NCBI GenBank assembly: GCA_034505795.1
Contig: JAPDQM010000034.1
Span: 1-33,853, forward strand
DNA length: 33,853 nucleotides
Origin: Thermofontimicrobium_A sp034505795
GTDB lineage: Bacteria > Zhuqueibacterota > Zhuqueibacteria > Thermofontimicrobiales > Thermofontimicrobiaceae
Direction of reading: 5' to 3'
The first letter of the stretch is position 1. Every line of letters starts with the position of its first letter. Below, piece by piece: positions 23,710 to 32,228 of the stretch. The notes beneath the pieces were generated by a model that did no database searches, was not told the DNA's origin, and saw only the letters and a program-made list of their open reading frames with translations. The position numbers were made by a program, and so were the translations under genes.

Positions 23710-24276
23710 ATGAAACATTGGAAATTGTTAGTCGCCACGCTGATCGTGGTCGGTTTCTCCATCTTTCAATTTTGCGAACGAATTGATAACATCGAGATGA
23801 ATCAAGCTCAAGTGAAAGCAACCCTCGATAGCTTTTATCGGATGCAGGAACAACGCGATCTCACGGCTATTATCGCCAGCTATCATCCATCAAACTTCGC
23901 CGCCATTAGCAATGGCCTCGATGATTACGCGATCGAAAAGGAAAAGCTAAGTCGACTTTGGCAGAAATTCCTGGGCGATAGCGGCGTCATCAAAATTCAA
24001 CGGACCAACGAAATCGTCAATCTAAATTTTGAGTGCAATGTAGCCTGGGTATCGTCGATCAATCGTATCGAAATCAAATGGGACTCTCAGGTCGTGGCTT
24101 TGCCTTATTTTTTTACTGCTGTTTTCCACAAATCAGGTGAGCGCTGGCTGCTGGTGCAAACCCATATCTCAATTCCACCGGAGGCGCCGCAATACGCTAC
24201 CTGGCAGACGTTGCCAGCCGCCACAACCAAAGACGCAGCATCCGAGCAGATATCGCCTCGGTCGAATCAAAACTAA
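23710..24276 (+). CDS. Secreted or lipid-anchored NTF2-like (SnoaL_3/DUF4440) protein
   Basis: A 188-residue protein with a hydrophobic N-terminal helix (6-21) and Cys22 that could be a weak lipobox (FQF-C). The mature part starts with AQVKATLDSFYRMQEQRDLTA and has the NTF2-like sequence pattern, ending GERWLLVQTHISIP plus a disordered Thr/Ala tail. It shares this pattern, including the AQVK start, with the damaged gene at 6374-6865. AGGGAGCGAAG precedes the ATG. It lies between the PLP enzyme and the metalloprotease-like gene in one operon, with gaps of 18 and 21 nt. Role unknown. Confidence 0.72.
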   Translation: MKHWKLLVATLIVVGFSIFQFCERIDNIEMNQAQVKATLDSFYRMQEQRDLTAIIASYHPSNFAAISNGLDDYAIEKEKLSRLWQKFLGDSGVIKIQRTNEIVNLNFECNVAWVSSINRIEIKWDSQVVALPYFFTAVFHKSGERWLLVQTHISIPPEAPQYATWQTLPAATTKDAASEQISPRSNQN

Positions 24277-24297
24277 ACGCCAACCATGAGGATTGCC

Positions 24298-27200
24298 ATG
24301 CGAGTTGCGATTTCTGTAATCCTAATAATCAGTTCCCTGACCGCATCCGTCCCCGCGCAGAACAATGCGGATCTTTTTTCCGATGATTTTTCCAGTTATC
24401 ACAATGGTGCGGATGGATCACCCACCTGGACTATCTCAAAAGGCTTCTGGCAGGTCGAAGATGGCCTGCTGGTACAGCGATCGCTGGAGTACGACTGTGG
24501 CGCCATGCTCAACATCTTTCTGGATCATTCGTTTGAATTCTCCTTCGATTTTCGGGTGATTCAGGGCGAACCGGGGGCAGGATTTTTCTTCCATTCAGAG
24601 AGCTATGGCTCCACCGCGTTCTCCCACATGAGCCGGTTCGAATCGAACAAGACCATGCTCATCGGTCAATTCCTGGATGCCGGCTACGAATGCACCCACA
24701 GCGCTCGCATCAATGAACAGGATTTTTCAACCTGGCACCGCCTGGTGCTGCACGTGGATCAGGATCGGGAGCGGTACAATATTCTGCTGGACGGTCAGCC
24801 GATAGCCGAAAATCAGCCGCTGCTTTTTCCAGCCGGCTACTGCGGACTGCAATCTTCGGGCGGCATCATCCAATTTGATAATGTTAGCTTGAAACGATTG
24901 CCCATGTTGCGGCAGCCGGTGGTCTTGAGCTGGCTCCATCACTTTTGGGTATACAAAGATCAACTGATCGTACCCCATCCGGCCAAAGGCATCATCCAGT
25001 GGCTCGATTTGACTGGTCGCTTGGTTTCAACTTTCGGCGTTCCAGCCGCTCAAAAAGGGGCATTGCTGCAACCCACTGCTATCGCCCGACTTCGCCGGGG
25101 AGATATTGTGATAGGCGATCAAGGTCGGCATCGCATCCATCTTTTCGATTCGCAAGGCAATTGGAAAAATGCCTATGGCTATTTCGGTTCGGGCGATGGA
25201 CAACTCAATGAGCCAGTAGACGTTTGCGTGGATAGCCTGGATCGCATTTACATCGCCGATGAAGGCAACCATCGTATCGTGGTGCTCGACTCATCCTTGC
25301 AAGTGACCACCACTTTTGGCGCCAAAGAGCTCGATCATCCCGTGGCCGTTTTTGCTGAAGGCCATAAAATTTATGTGCTCAACAACGGCACCAATCAGGT
25401 GAAACTCTATGCCTGGCATCTGGGCACAATCCGTTGGCAGCAGGACATCGATTTTGGCAGCGGCACGGCAAGAGATCTGGTGGTTCAACGAGATAAGTTG
25501 TATATTGCCGTAGGCAACGAAGTTCGTCTGATTGATTTATCGGGAAAACAATTGCGGCAATTTAGAGGCGAATCGATTTCGGGAATTTACCCTTACGGTC
25601 TGGCGCTTTATGAACAGCAGCTCTACGTTAGCGATTTTCGTACGGGTCGGTTCTACCTGCTCCCGCTGGATTTAGCTGAACCGCAGCCGGAAATCTCATT
25701 TCCAAATCAGCGCCAGGTGAAAATTGCATTTCAAACTATGGAACCGGTCTCTGCCAAATTAAAAATCACCCAACAGGGCCAGGTGTTTTATGAGGCCAGT
25801 GACACCAAACAGCGCCGACACCAATTTCTCGTTCAAAAACTGAGCCCATCCACTGTCTATCACTTCCAGATTTCGCCAACAGTAAAAACCCTGCCGATGA
25901 CCAAAGAATTTTCTAAAAATTACAGTTTCATCAGCCCAGCGACTCGCGGCATCAAGCATTTCTGGCGGCTACCAATAGCCACCATTATCTTCACCCAGGT
26001 GATGGACTCGAGCAAAATGAATCCCAGTATTCCTATGCCTCCATTACCTGCGGCGGAGTTAGCTCGCATCAAAGCACAGATCGAAGATGGCATCCGATTT
26101 TACTGGCTAAATTCAGGGCTGCATCTGTTTTTAGAAAATACCTATTTCATCATTGATGAGCCGCTCTATCATCACCAGATTTTTGGATCACAGTGGTGGT
26201 ATCCGCCAAAAGAAGAATGGGTGCAACGGGCGATTGAGCGTTCGGGCAAAAAAGTGGATGATTATGTGGCCGTGCTGTTCCTGGCCTGTGTTCGGGAATT
26301 TCACACCAAAACTCAGCAGTATGAATTGCGCGGCAAGGGCGGTGGTTTCACTGCAGGCATTGGAGCCAATGGCCATTACGGCCTATCGTATTGGGAAGTG
26401 ACCACGGCCGATCACGGCTCCGGCAACAATTGGCTGATGGTGCACGAGTTTCACCATCAGTTGGATGAACTCTTTTTGGTTAGCGGCTATCCCGAATATT
26501 GGTTCAATCACTTCTCTCCAACCGTGAATACTGCGGCCAAGTTTGGCGAGCATTTCGATGGCAACGCCTGGATTTTGAAAAATTGGCCGGAGATGAACTG
26601 GTACGATCTGAAATTTGGTTCCATCCAATTCACCAAAGATGTCGATGGTGATGGCGTTCCCGATGATGATTCCAGGCTGCCGATAGATGAGAAACGGCTT
26701 CACAGCAATCCACAGCGCCGCGATTCAGATGGCGATGGCATTTCCGATCGGGAGGAAATCAGATTCGCCAATTGGATTGTGGAAGGCTGTGGCGAAACCT
26801 ACGGCGGCCAAGCACTGTTGCCCAATCTGACTCAACCGGATACTGACGGCGATGGGCTATCCGATGCCGTGGATAGTGCGCCGTTAGTTCCATTCGAGCC
26901 CGTGATTCATTTCGATGGTAGGATTAATGAAGCAACTCGATTGCTTGAGAGCAGCCCCGCCTTGTCAAAGCTGGAAGATAGCCGTATCCGGGCTACAGTT
27001 TTTGCCGCCTGGGATTCAACTCGACTGCGGTTTGCTTTTAAAACCGATCGCCTGGCACCGGTGAAATTGATGATCGATGCCGACGCCGATGGCTGGTTCC
27101 TGGGTCGAGATAATTATCTGATCTACCTCAAGCCAAAATCAGAATCTGAACTGGCTACGGAACTGATTATGGTCAATTGCGCCGATCCCAAGCAATGGCC

Positions 27201-27441
27201 ATTCCACGATAAGGAGCTGGCCAAGAGAATCAGTTTGACGGCTCAAATTTCAAAATTGGGTTCTGAATATTTGATGAGCGTGGCGATTCCCCGGAATCTG
27301 GAGACCAATCTAAAATTGACATCAAATGAAAAGCTGGGTATTAATATTGGTTTTGGCGTCATCACGGACGTGGACGGGCGCCAACGATACGTGACGATTT
27401 TTGAACCCAATCGCTTCTTTGATGTGAAGCTGGTCGAGTAA
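24298..27441 (+). CDS. Large secreted mosaic protein: LamG-like, NHL propeller, HExxH metalloprotease-like, Ca-binding repeats, CBM9-like
   Basis: A protein of about 1047 residues with a signal peptide ending SVPAQ. In order: a LamG/DUF1080-like beta-sandwich (about 25-200), an NHL-type beta-propeller (about 210-460, with GDIVIGDQGRHRIHLFDSQG and DRIYIADEGNHRIVVLD), a fibronectin-III-like link, and a region with HEFHHQLDE (716-724). That matches the zinc-protease HExxH motif. Thrombospondin-3-like calcium loops follow (DVDGDGVPDD, DSDGDGISDREE, DTDGDGLSD), then a C-terminal CBM9/DOMON-like domain. I start at 24298 because GAGG precedes it; the ATG at 24286 has no such site. It is probably exported and active on an extracellular substrate. 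The protease assignment rests on the motif alone. Confidence 0.75.
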   Translation: MRVAISVILIISSLTASVPAQNNADLFSDDFSSYHNGADGSPTWTISKGFWQVEDGLLVQRSLEYDCGAMLNIFLDHSFEFSFDFRVIQGEPGAGFFFHSESYGSTAFSHMSRFESNKTMLIGQFLDAGYECTHSARINEQDFSTWHRLVLHVDQDRERYNILLDGQPIAENQPLLFPAGYCGLQSSGGIIQFDNVSLKRLPMLRQPVVLSWLHHFWVYKDQLIVPHPAKGIIQWLDLTGRLVSTFGVPAAQKGALLQPTAIARLRRGDIVIGDQGRHRIHLFDSQGNWKNAYGYFGSGDGQLNEPVDVCVDSLDRIYIADEGNHRIVVLDSSLQVTTTFGAKELDHPVAVFAEGHKIYVLNNGTNQVKLYAWHLGTIRWQQDIDFGSGTARDLVVQRDKLYIAVGNEVRLIDLSGKQLRQFRGESISGIYPYGLALYEQQLYVSDFRTGRFYLLPLDLAEPQPEISFPNQRQVKIAFQTMEPVSAKLKITQQGQVFYEASDTKQRRHQFLVQKLSPSTVYHFQISPTVKTLPMTKEFSKNYSFISPATRGIKHFWRLPIATIIFTQVMDSSKMNPSIPMPPLPAAELARIKAQIEDGIRFYWLNSGLHLFLENTYFIIDEPLYHHQIFGSQWWYPPKEEWVQRAIERSGKKVDDYVAVLFLACVREFHTKTQQYELRGKGGGFTAGIGANGHYGLSYWEVTTADHGSGNNWLMVHEFHHQLDELFLVSGYPEYWFNHFSPTVNTAAKFGEHFDGNAWILKNWPEMNWYDLKFGSIQFTKDVDGDGVPDDDSRLPIDEKRLHSNPQRRDSDGDGISDREEIRFANWIVEGCGETYGGQALLPNLTQPDTDGDGLSDAVDSAPLVPFEPVIHFDGRINEATRLLESSPALSKLEDSRIRATVFAAWDSTRLRFAFKTDRLAPVKLMIDADADGWFLGRDNYLIYLKPKSESELATELIMVNCADPKQWPFHDKELAKRISLTAQISKLGSEYLMSVAIPRNLETNLKLTSNEKLGINIGFGVITDVDGRQRYVTIFEPNRFFDVKLVE

Positions 27442-27460
27442 TAGCGTGGGCGTTGCAGTG

Positions 27461-28213
27461 TTAATTGGGTGACCAGGTGAAAAATTTCAGCCGATGATTT
27501 TTGCCTTTCACCGCAACGGCCGCAGCATAATCGGCGGATTGAGGTAAATTGTAGATCGACCATTGTGCGGCTTCTCGAGCATCAGGCCTGGTATGCAATA
27601 GCGCCGCAGGCTGATCCGGCACAAATGCCACATCAAAACTATCCAGTGCCAGCGACAGTCCCTGTCCCTGCGCTTTGATGTAAGCCTCTTTGCGCGTCCA
27701 ACAATTGAAAAATGCCTGCCGTTGTAGCGCTACCGGCAGTTTGCGCAAAATGGCCACTTCTTTTGGGGAAAAGAAGCGTTCGGCAATACTCAGATCGGCG
27801 ACACGCGTTTGCATGTACTCCACATCGATGCCGATATCATGCAGCCCGGTCACGCCCACCAGGGCCAATTCATGGGAATGCGAGAGATTGAAGCGAATCT
27901 TGTCGCCGCCCGAGTTATAATTCAAAAAGGGCTTTCCATATTTATTGTAATCGAACTGAATTTCGTATGGCTGCCGACCAATATAGGCACTGAGGATCAA
28001 CCGCAGCGACCCTCTCGCGATCACGAAACGATTGCGATCTCTCTCGAAATAGAACCGCTGCCAGCGTTCTACCTCGTCGGTTGCCAGATAGAGCGCCAGC
28101 TTACGGATTTGGCTATCGGTTAGTGCCAATGGGATGCTCCAGATGTGCACCTCATCGGTGGCTACCGTCATTTCAGGCGGAGTAGGATTGGCCCCTTTTT
28201 TGATACCGTTCAT
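27461..28213 (-). CDS. 4'-phosphopantetheinyl transferase (Sfp type)
   Basis: This enzyme class transfers phosphopantetheine from CoA to carrier proteins of peptide or polyketide synthetases. The 250-residue length matches the Sfp subgroup. Motifs are FNLSHSHELAL (108-118), GIDVE (128-132) with metal-binding Asp130 and Glu132, and WTRKEAYIKAQGQGLS (172-187) with the catalytic Glu and Lys. The ATG overlaps the thioesterase stop by 4 nt (ATGA), so the two are translationally coupled. Its presence with MbtH, thioesterase and exporter marks a nonribosomal peptide or similar carrier-based pathway. The 3' end converges on the large secreted protein gene with a gap of only 19 nt. Confidence 0.92.
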   Translation of the reverse strand: MNGIKKGANPTPPEMTVATDEVHIWSIPLALTDSQIRKLALYLATDEVERWQRFYFERDRNRFVIARGSLRLILSAYIGRQPYEIQFDYNKYGKPFLNYNSGGDKIRFNLSHSHELALVGVTGLHDIGIDVEYMQTRVADLSIAERFFSPKEVAILRKLPVALQRQAFFNCWTRKEAYIKAQGQGLSLALDSFDVAFVPDQPAALLHTRPDAREAAQWSIYNLPQSADYAAAVAVKGKNHRLKFFTWSPN

Positions 28214-28989
28214 TTTGACTTCACCTTTAGGATGGTCGCGACCAATTTTTGGAGGTCATAAGTCAGCGTTTGCAGCACCTGGGACTGAGCCGACTGCAGG
28301 AAAAAATGGCCGCCGGCAAAAATATGCAGCGCGAAATCGGCTGAGGTTTGCTCTCGCCAGGCTTCCAGCGCTTCTCGATTTACATCGCGATCATTTGCCC
28401 CCCCATAAACCGTAATCGGACAAGCCAGCGGCGGTTCCGGGTCATAGCGATAGGTCTCATTCACCTCAAAATCGGCACGGAGCATGGGAATTAGCAATTG
28501 CATCAGTTCCTGGTTATTGAGAACTGCCTCTGGCGTACCCTCCAGTTGCCTCAACTCGACCAAAAATTCCCGCTCCGGCAGGTTGTAGATCGGCTGATGG
28601 CTGCTTTTCACTTGCGGCGCAGTATGCCCCGAGGCAAACAACTGCATTGGCCCTGGCAATTGCCAGCGGCGAAATAGCCGCGCCAGTTCGAATCCAATCA
28701 GGGCACCCATGCTATGCCCCCAAAACGCATAGGGTTTATCCAGATACGGCTTCAGCGCCACCCCCAGATCATGAACCAGCGGAGTCATATTAGTATAGGG
28801 CTGTTCTCGCATGCGACTCCCGCGACCCGGCAGTTCCACTGGATAGACTTCAATATTTTTGGGCAATAAGTCGGACCACGTGCGATAGGTCATTGCGCTG
28901 CCGCCGGCGTAAGGAAAGCAAAACAGACGGATATCCGCCGCAAGATTGGGCTTTACAAAAGCAAACCAGGAATTCACAAGTGAAGCCAT
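28210..28989 (-). CDS. Type II thioesterase (GrsT/RifR-like)
   Basis: An alpha/beta-hydrolase of 259 residues that removes wrong or stalled acyl groups from carrier proteins. The catalytic Ser93 lies in GHSMGALIGFE (91-101). The family's oxyanion region FCFPYAGGSAMTYRTW and VELPGRGSRM are near the N-terminus. The Asp sits in YGGANDRDV and the His in FAGGHFFL near the C-terminus. GAGG is 12 nt upstream of the ATG. It couples translationally to the Sfp-type transferase and belongs to the same minus-strand cluster. Editing rather than product release is the usual role of stand-alone enzymes. Confidence 0.92.
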   Translation of the reverse strand: MASLVNSWFAFVKPNLAADIRLFCFPYAGGSAMTYRTWSDLLPKNIEVYPVELPGRGSRMREQPYTNMTPLVHDLGVALKPYLDKPYAFWGHSMGALIGFELARLFRRWQLPGPMQLFASGHTAPQVKSSHQPIYNLPEREFLVELRQLEGTPEAVLNNQELMQLLIPMLRADFEVNETYRYDPEPPLACPITVYGGANDRDVNREALEAWREQTSADFALHIFAGGHFFLQSAQSQVLQTLTYDLQKLVATILKVKSK

Positions 28990-29323
28990 TTTTTAAAATC
29001 ATCCTCTTTGTTTCGTTGCTCAGTTCTCGATCATTTATGATAAGTTCCAGCGACAATCATAGCGAAGCTTCGACTATAGCCGAAGCCCGGGTCGGAATTT
29101 GGCACAAAAAACCAAGCGATTACCTCCCTCCTGCCTTTAATTTCAGAAGGGAGAATGATGTTTCAAAAAAAGTTTTCAATTTAGAGGGTTCAAGCGTCAT
29201 CAGATGCTGAGTTCATTTTTCCAATGCAATGAGCATTGATATTACCCTATTTTAAGAGCCAGTTTTCCTGGCACAATGTTTATCCCGTTCGCATGGTCTA
29301 CCCCGCCTGTTGCCGGCCTAATT
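28990..29323. other. Intergenic region inside the biosynthetic cluster
   Basis: This gap between the acyltransferase-fold gene and the thioesterase contains no supportable gene. Small hairpins occur at 29222-29238 (CAATGC/GCATTG) and 29258-29272 (GCCAG/CTGGC). On the minus strand a purine-rich GGAGGGAGG motif precedes only a very short frame. A promoter or processing site for the thioesterase-transferase pair could lie here, but I cannot identify one. Confidence 0.5.
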
Positions 29324-31159
29324 TCAATTCAATGCTTGAGCAACCACCGTGTGGTCAGACGCAACTGAGTCACCAGCGCCGACTTTGGCGCCTATGATTT
29401 GCTTGATAAGAGACAGGCTGCGCTGGAGTTCGGCAAAAAATTCGGCATTCGAAACCCTCCAATTGATGCCTGGCATCATCGTAACGATGATTTGATCATC
29501 AAAGATCTGATAATGCAGACCGTAATATTTCACATAAGGCAATCGAATCCCGGGGCGACCTACGATCGGCACCTCAGGATAAATCTCTGGATGCGACACA
29601 ATGATCTCCCGACCTTTGGCGAGCTTAAACGCGCCAAACTGCTTTAATATTTTAATAAAAATGGCTGATATACAAAGGATCAATAACCGAACATATTTCT
29701 TTTTGCTAAGGATAAACAATCCAAAAATATCATTTGCCGGCAGGAAGCGCCTGGCCTTGCGACAGGCATCGGATTGAGAATCGATAGCTGTCTTTAGCAA
29801 CGATTGGGCCTGCAACAAATCCCATTGGCCTTTCTCAACATATTCGCTAAAACGGATCACTTCGGGGGTTGTTACGATGGCGGTGACCAGATCCATGCAA
29901 CGATATTTGGTCATGGTCAGAAATTGCTCAATTTTGGCCATTTCGCCAGTCAATCTTAGTGTCGCCAATTGCAGCGCCAGAATGAATGTCGGGACAGGCT
30001 CACAGCCATTTTTCTCGAAGAACGCTTTCCCTATGCCATCGATTTTGAAGGATGCCTCCTGATTATCGAGAATCAATTGGATGTCCCGTTGCGCGGGCTG
30101 GATGCAGCCCATAGGCACTCTCCATTCCAACATCTTGATAGGCAATATTTGAGCTGGGCCATTCTTTAATGATGGTGATGGCACCGAGATCTGGCACGCC
30201 CGGCGCTGCATTTCTGCGGCCCCACGCATCATCGTATTCCCATCGAGATAAGTGCTAAAATTGCAATAAGTACAGGCTCTGGCATTGCCAAATATGATAA
30301 ATTGCAAGCTGGAGTGAAACCAGCGATTGTCAAAATTGGTTGCATGCGCCAGGAAAGCTGCCCTTGCATACGACAGAGGATAACTATCCAGATCCAGGCA
30401 AACCGTGAACAAACTATGCCGCAGCAGCTCCAGGTTCTGTGAATTCGCTGGATATCTCTTTAGCGCGCCGAATGAACGGTATTGCACCAAATTCGATGCC
30501 GCAGTAATAATCCCCGGCGCCGGCTCAGACCATTTCGGTCGATGGTGGCACGCATCTTCTGCGATCCATTGCAACGATTCTCGCACCTGATTAAAAAGCG
30601 ATTCAGCCCGCCAATCGGCGATGGTTAGAAGATAGATGCGCCGCGCAACAATGACCGTGATCTGTGATGCCAATTTGCTTTTAAAAATACGGAACTGTTT
30701 GCCATCCATGATCAAACTGGTGCCAAAAAAATTCGGATACTGGCCCATTTCCAGCGGCTGGCCGCGCAATTCATCCGGCGGCAATTCTCCTGACATCACT
30801 GCCTCATAAAATTGCCGGGCAGCTAAAATCAATGTCGTTGCACGTTCAATCGGCGATAGCGGCCGCGGATCATCCAGCAATGCCATCGTTGCCGAAATAA
30901 CCGGCGCATACAACATCGGACCTCGCTGATTGATCCGGCGCAGCGCAGTTTCCATAACCTCTGGGAAATGGCTATAATAACGACCAAATCCAATTAAAGA
31001 AATCACAGCTTTGGTGACGCCTTTAACCCAGCCTTTGTTTTGGATTCCTAAATCTTCAAAAAACTCGTCAGTGTATAGCTCGGCAATCGGAACCAATGGC
31101 GGTTGGGGATATTTGTCATTGAGCTCATAAATGTCTCTCGTGCGCTCATGCTCATTCAT
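29324..31159 (-). CDS. Choline/carnitine O-acyltransferase-fold protein lacking the catalytic His
   Basis: A 611-residue protein that follows the carnitine acyltransferase family along its length. It has QYPNFFGTSLIMDGK (140-154; family QYYRxFGTxRIP), NRWFHSSLQFII (278-289; family NRWxDKxLQ), EPVPTFILALQLATLRLTG (387-405; family SPDAFxQxALQLAYYRLYG) and VKYYGLHYQIFDDQIIVT (543-560; family DGYGVCYNIxxDxI). At the catalytic position the family EHxxxDG is replaced by NFSTYLDG, giving Phe301 for His. The carnitine-site STRRFxxGRTE is not recognisable (LTMTKYRCMDLV). It is therefore a pseudo-enzyme or a repurposed acyltransferase. The start at 31159 is supported by AAAGGAAC upstream. It lies between mbtH and the thioesterase, so a role in peptide acylation, release or recapture is inferred. 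Confidence 0.7.
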   Translation of the reverse strand: MNEHERTRDIYELNDKYPQPPLVPIAELYTDEFFEDLGIQNKGWVKGVTKAVISLIGFGRYYSHFPEVMETALRRINQRGPMLYAPVISATMALLDDPRPLSPIERATTLILAARQFYEAVMSGELPPDELRGQPLEMGQYPNFFGTSLIMDGKQFRIFKSKLASQITVIVARRIYLLTIADWRAESLFNQVRESLQWIAEDACHHRPKWSEPAPGIITAASNLVQYRSFGALKRYPANSQNLELLRHSLFTVCLDLDSYPLSYARAAFLAHATNFDNRWFHSSLQFIIFGNARACTYCNFSTYLDGNTMMRGAAEMQRRACQISVPSPSLKNGPAQILPIKMLEWRVPMGCIQPAQRDIQLILDNQEASFKIDGIGKAFFEKNGCEPVPTFILALQLATLRLTGEMAKIEQFLTMTKYRCMDLVTAIVTTPEVIRFSEYVEKGQWDLLQAQSLLKTAIDSQSDACRKARRFLPANDIFGLFILSKKKYVRLLILCISAIFIKILKQFGAFKLAKGREIIVSHPEIYPEVPIVGRPGIRLPYVKYYGLHYQIFDDQIIVTMMPGINWRVSNAEFFAELQRSLSLIKQIIGAKVGAGDSVASDHTVVAQALN

Positions 31160-31220
31160 GGTATGTTCCTTTCTCCATGCAGCCCGGCTATTTTCTGAAT
31201 TTAATCTCGCAATATACAAA

Positions 31221-31271
31221 GAAAGTGAAATGCTTGTCACGTTCCATCATTGACAACTCCATTTCACTTTC
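31221..31271. repeat. Long nested hairpin between mbtH and the acyltransferase-fold gene
   Basis: GAAAGTGAAATG (31221-31232) is an exact reverse complement of CATTTCACTTTC (31260-31271). Inside, TTGTCA (31234-31239) pairs with TGACAA (31251-31256). It could act as an attenuator or RNA-processing or stability element in a common transcript. Confidence 0.7.
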
Positions 31272-31432
31272 AAAAGAGCCTAAAATAATTGGCATAAAAG
31301 ACAGCTCAAGAAATGAGCCGACTGCCCCCAATATGCTACAAATCATTTGACTGCGCGTACTTCTTCGCGACCAAAATGTCAGGCACGCGTAATTGCACGG
31401 CGATTTGTCCGCAGCGCGTTTCAGAGATGACA

Positions 31433-31660
31433 CTAATTGCCAGCCTTGGAGGCAGCTTCATCCATCTTTTTTCTTAGGCTTAGCGGTCGCATATCGGTCC
31501 ACACCTCTTTGATGTACGCCAGACAATCGGCTTTGGGGCCAACCTTGCCAACGTCCTTCCAGCCTAACGGATTATCGCGATCAGCCGGCCAGATTGAGTA
31601 TTGTTCTTCGTGATTCACCACGACCTTATAGATTCTGGTATCTTCGTTTTCTTCTCTCAT
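31433..31660 (-). CDS. MbtH-like protein
   Basis: A 75-residue MbtH-family protein. These bind the adenylation domains of nonribosomal peptide synthetases and are often needed for their folding or activity. All family hallmarks are present: NHEEQYSIWPADRDNPLGWK, a central VGKVGPKADCL, and WTDMRPLSLRKK near the C-terminus. The start is supported by AGAGGAGTAAATC before the ATG. It lies downstream of the small protein and exporter on the same strand, 273 nt before the acyltransferase-fold gene. The adenylation-domain partner is not in the window, which argues that synthetase genes lie to the right. Confidence 0.95.
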   Translation of the reverse strand: MREENEDTRIYKVVVNHEEQYSIWPADRDNPLGWKDVGKVGPKADCLAYIKEVWTDMRPLSLRKKMDEAASKAGN

Positions 31661-31874
31661 GATTTACTCCTCTAAATAATAATGTTCTTGAATTTCTGAA
31701 AACTAAATTCAATCGCTATGTTCCGAGAATCAATCATTGCCCGGAACTGGCTTTTTTTACTCACCCATTGCAGTGATCTGATTATGCATGTAGAAGCTTA
31801 ATATGTTTCGAAGATTGATTCAAATTTGGTTATCCGTTTCAAACAAGCACTGAAACACAATTTTGCTATTTCGA

Positions 31875-32177
31875 TTATTCATTTTTGATTTCCGCTTTTT
31901 TTAATTTGGGAATTTCGAAGTTAAGAACCTCCTGGCAGAACTTCTGCCATTCAGGAGTCACATCATCAAAAATAACATTTTTGTCCTCCAATATTCCATC
32001 GGTGACGATATAGCTATCGTGCAGATAGAGATAATCATTATCGGTCAATTTTCTGATTACTTCAACCTCCTTGCCATCGACGGGTTTCATTTCTTTTCTG
32101 GCATTCTCACTCTTTTCAGTCCAGCCTGGATATTGCCGCAGCTTAGATAAACTGTATGCTTTGCAGTAAGTAGACAT
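31875..32177 (-). CDS. Small conserved-looking protein of unknown function in the peptide cluster
   Basis: A 99-residue soluble protein starting MSTYCKAYSLSKLRQYPGWT, with a patterned middle (VEVIRKLTDNDYLYLHDSYIVTDGI) and VTPEWQKFCQEVLNFEIP near the end. Start at 32177 is chosen because GGAG lies 8 nt upstream; the longer frame to 32207 has no such site. I do not recognise a named domain. From memory, similar short proteins with a Tyr-Cys-Lys-Ala-Tyr start and PGWTEKxEN are encoded near peptide synthetases in cyanobacteria, but this is unverified. It lies between the exporter (52-nt gap) and mbtH. Confidence 0.7.
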   Translation of the reverse strand: MSTYCKAYSLSKLRQYPGWTEKSENARKEMKPVDGKEVEVIRKLTDNDYLYLHDSYIVTDGILEDKNVIFDDVTPEWQKFCQEVLNFEIPKLKKAEIKNE

Positions 32178-32228
32178 CGGCTTAGCTCCATTGTAAATGT
32201 AAATCAAATTATTGGCTATTCAATCCCA

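Noticed and set aside
31188..31433. 81-codon minus-strand frame directly after mbtH, beginning at a GTG
   Set aside because: It spans the long hairpin, has no good ribosome binding site, resembles nothing known and stops before the acyltransferase-fold start. It is more likely a leader or spacer.
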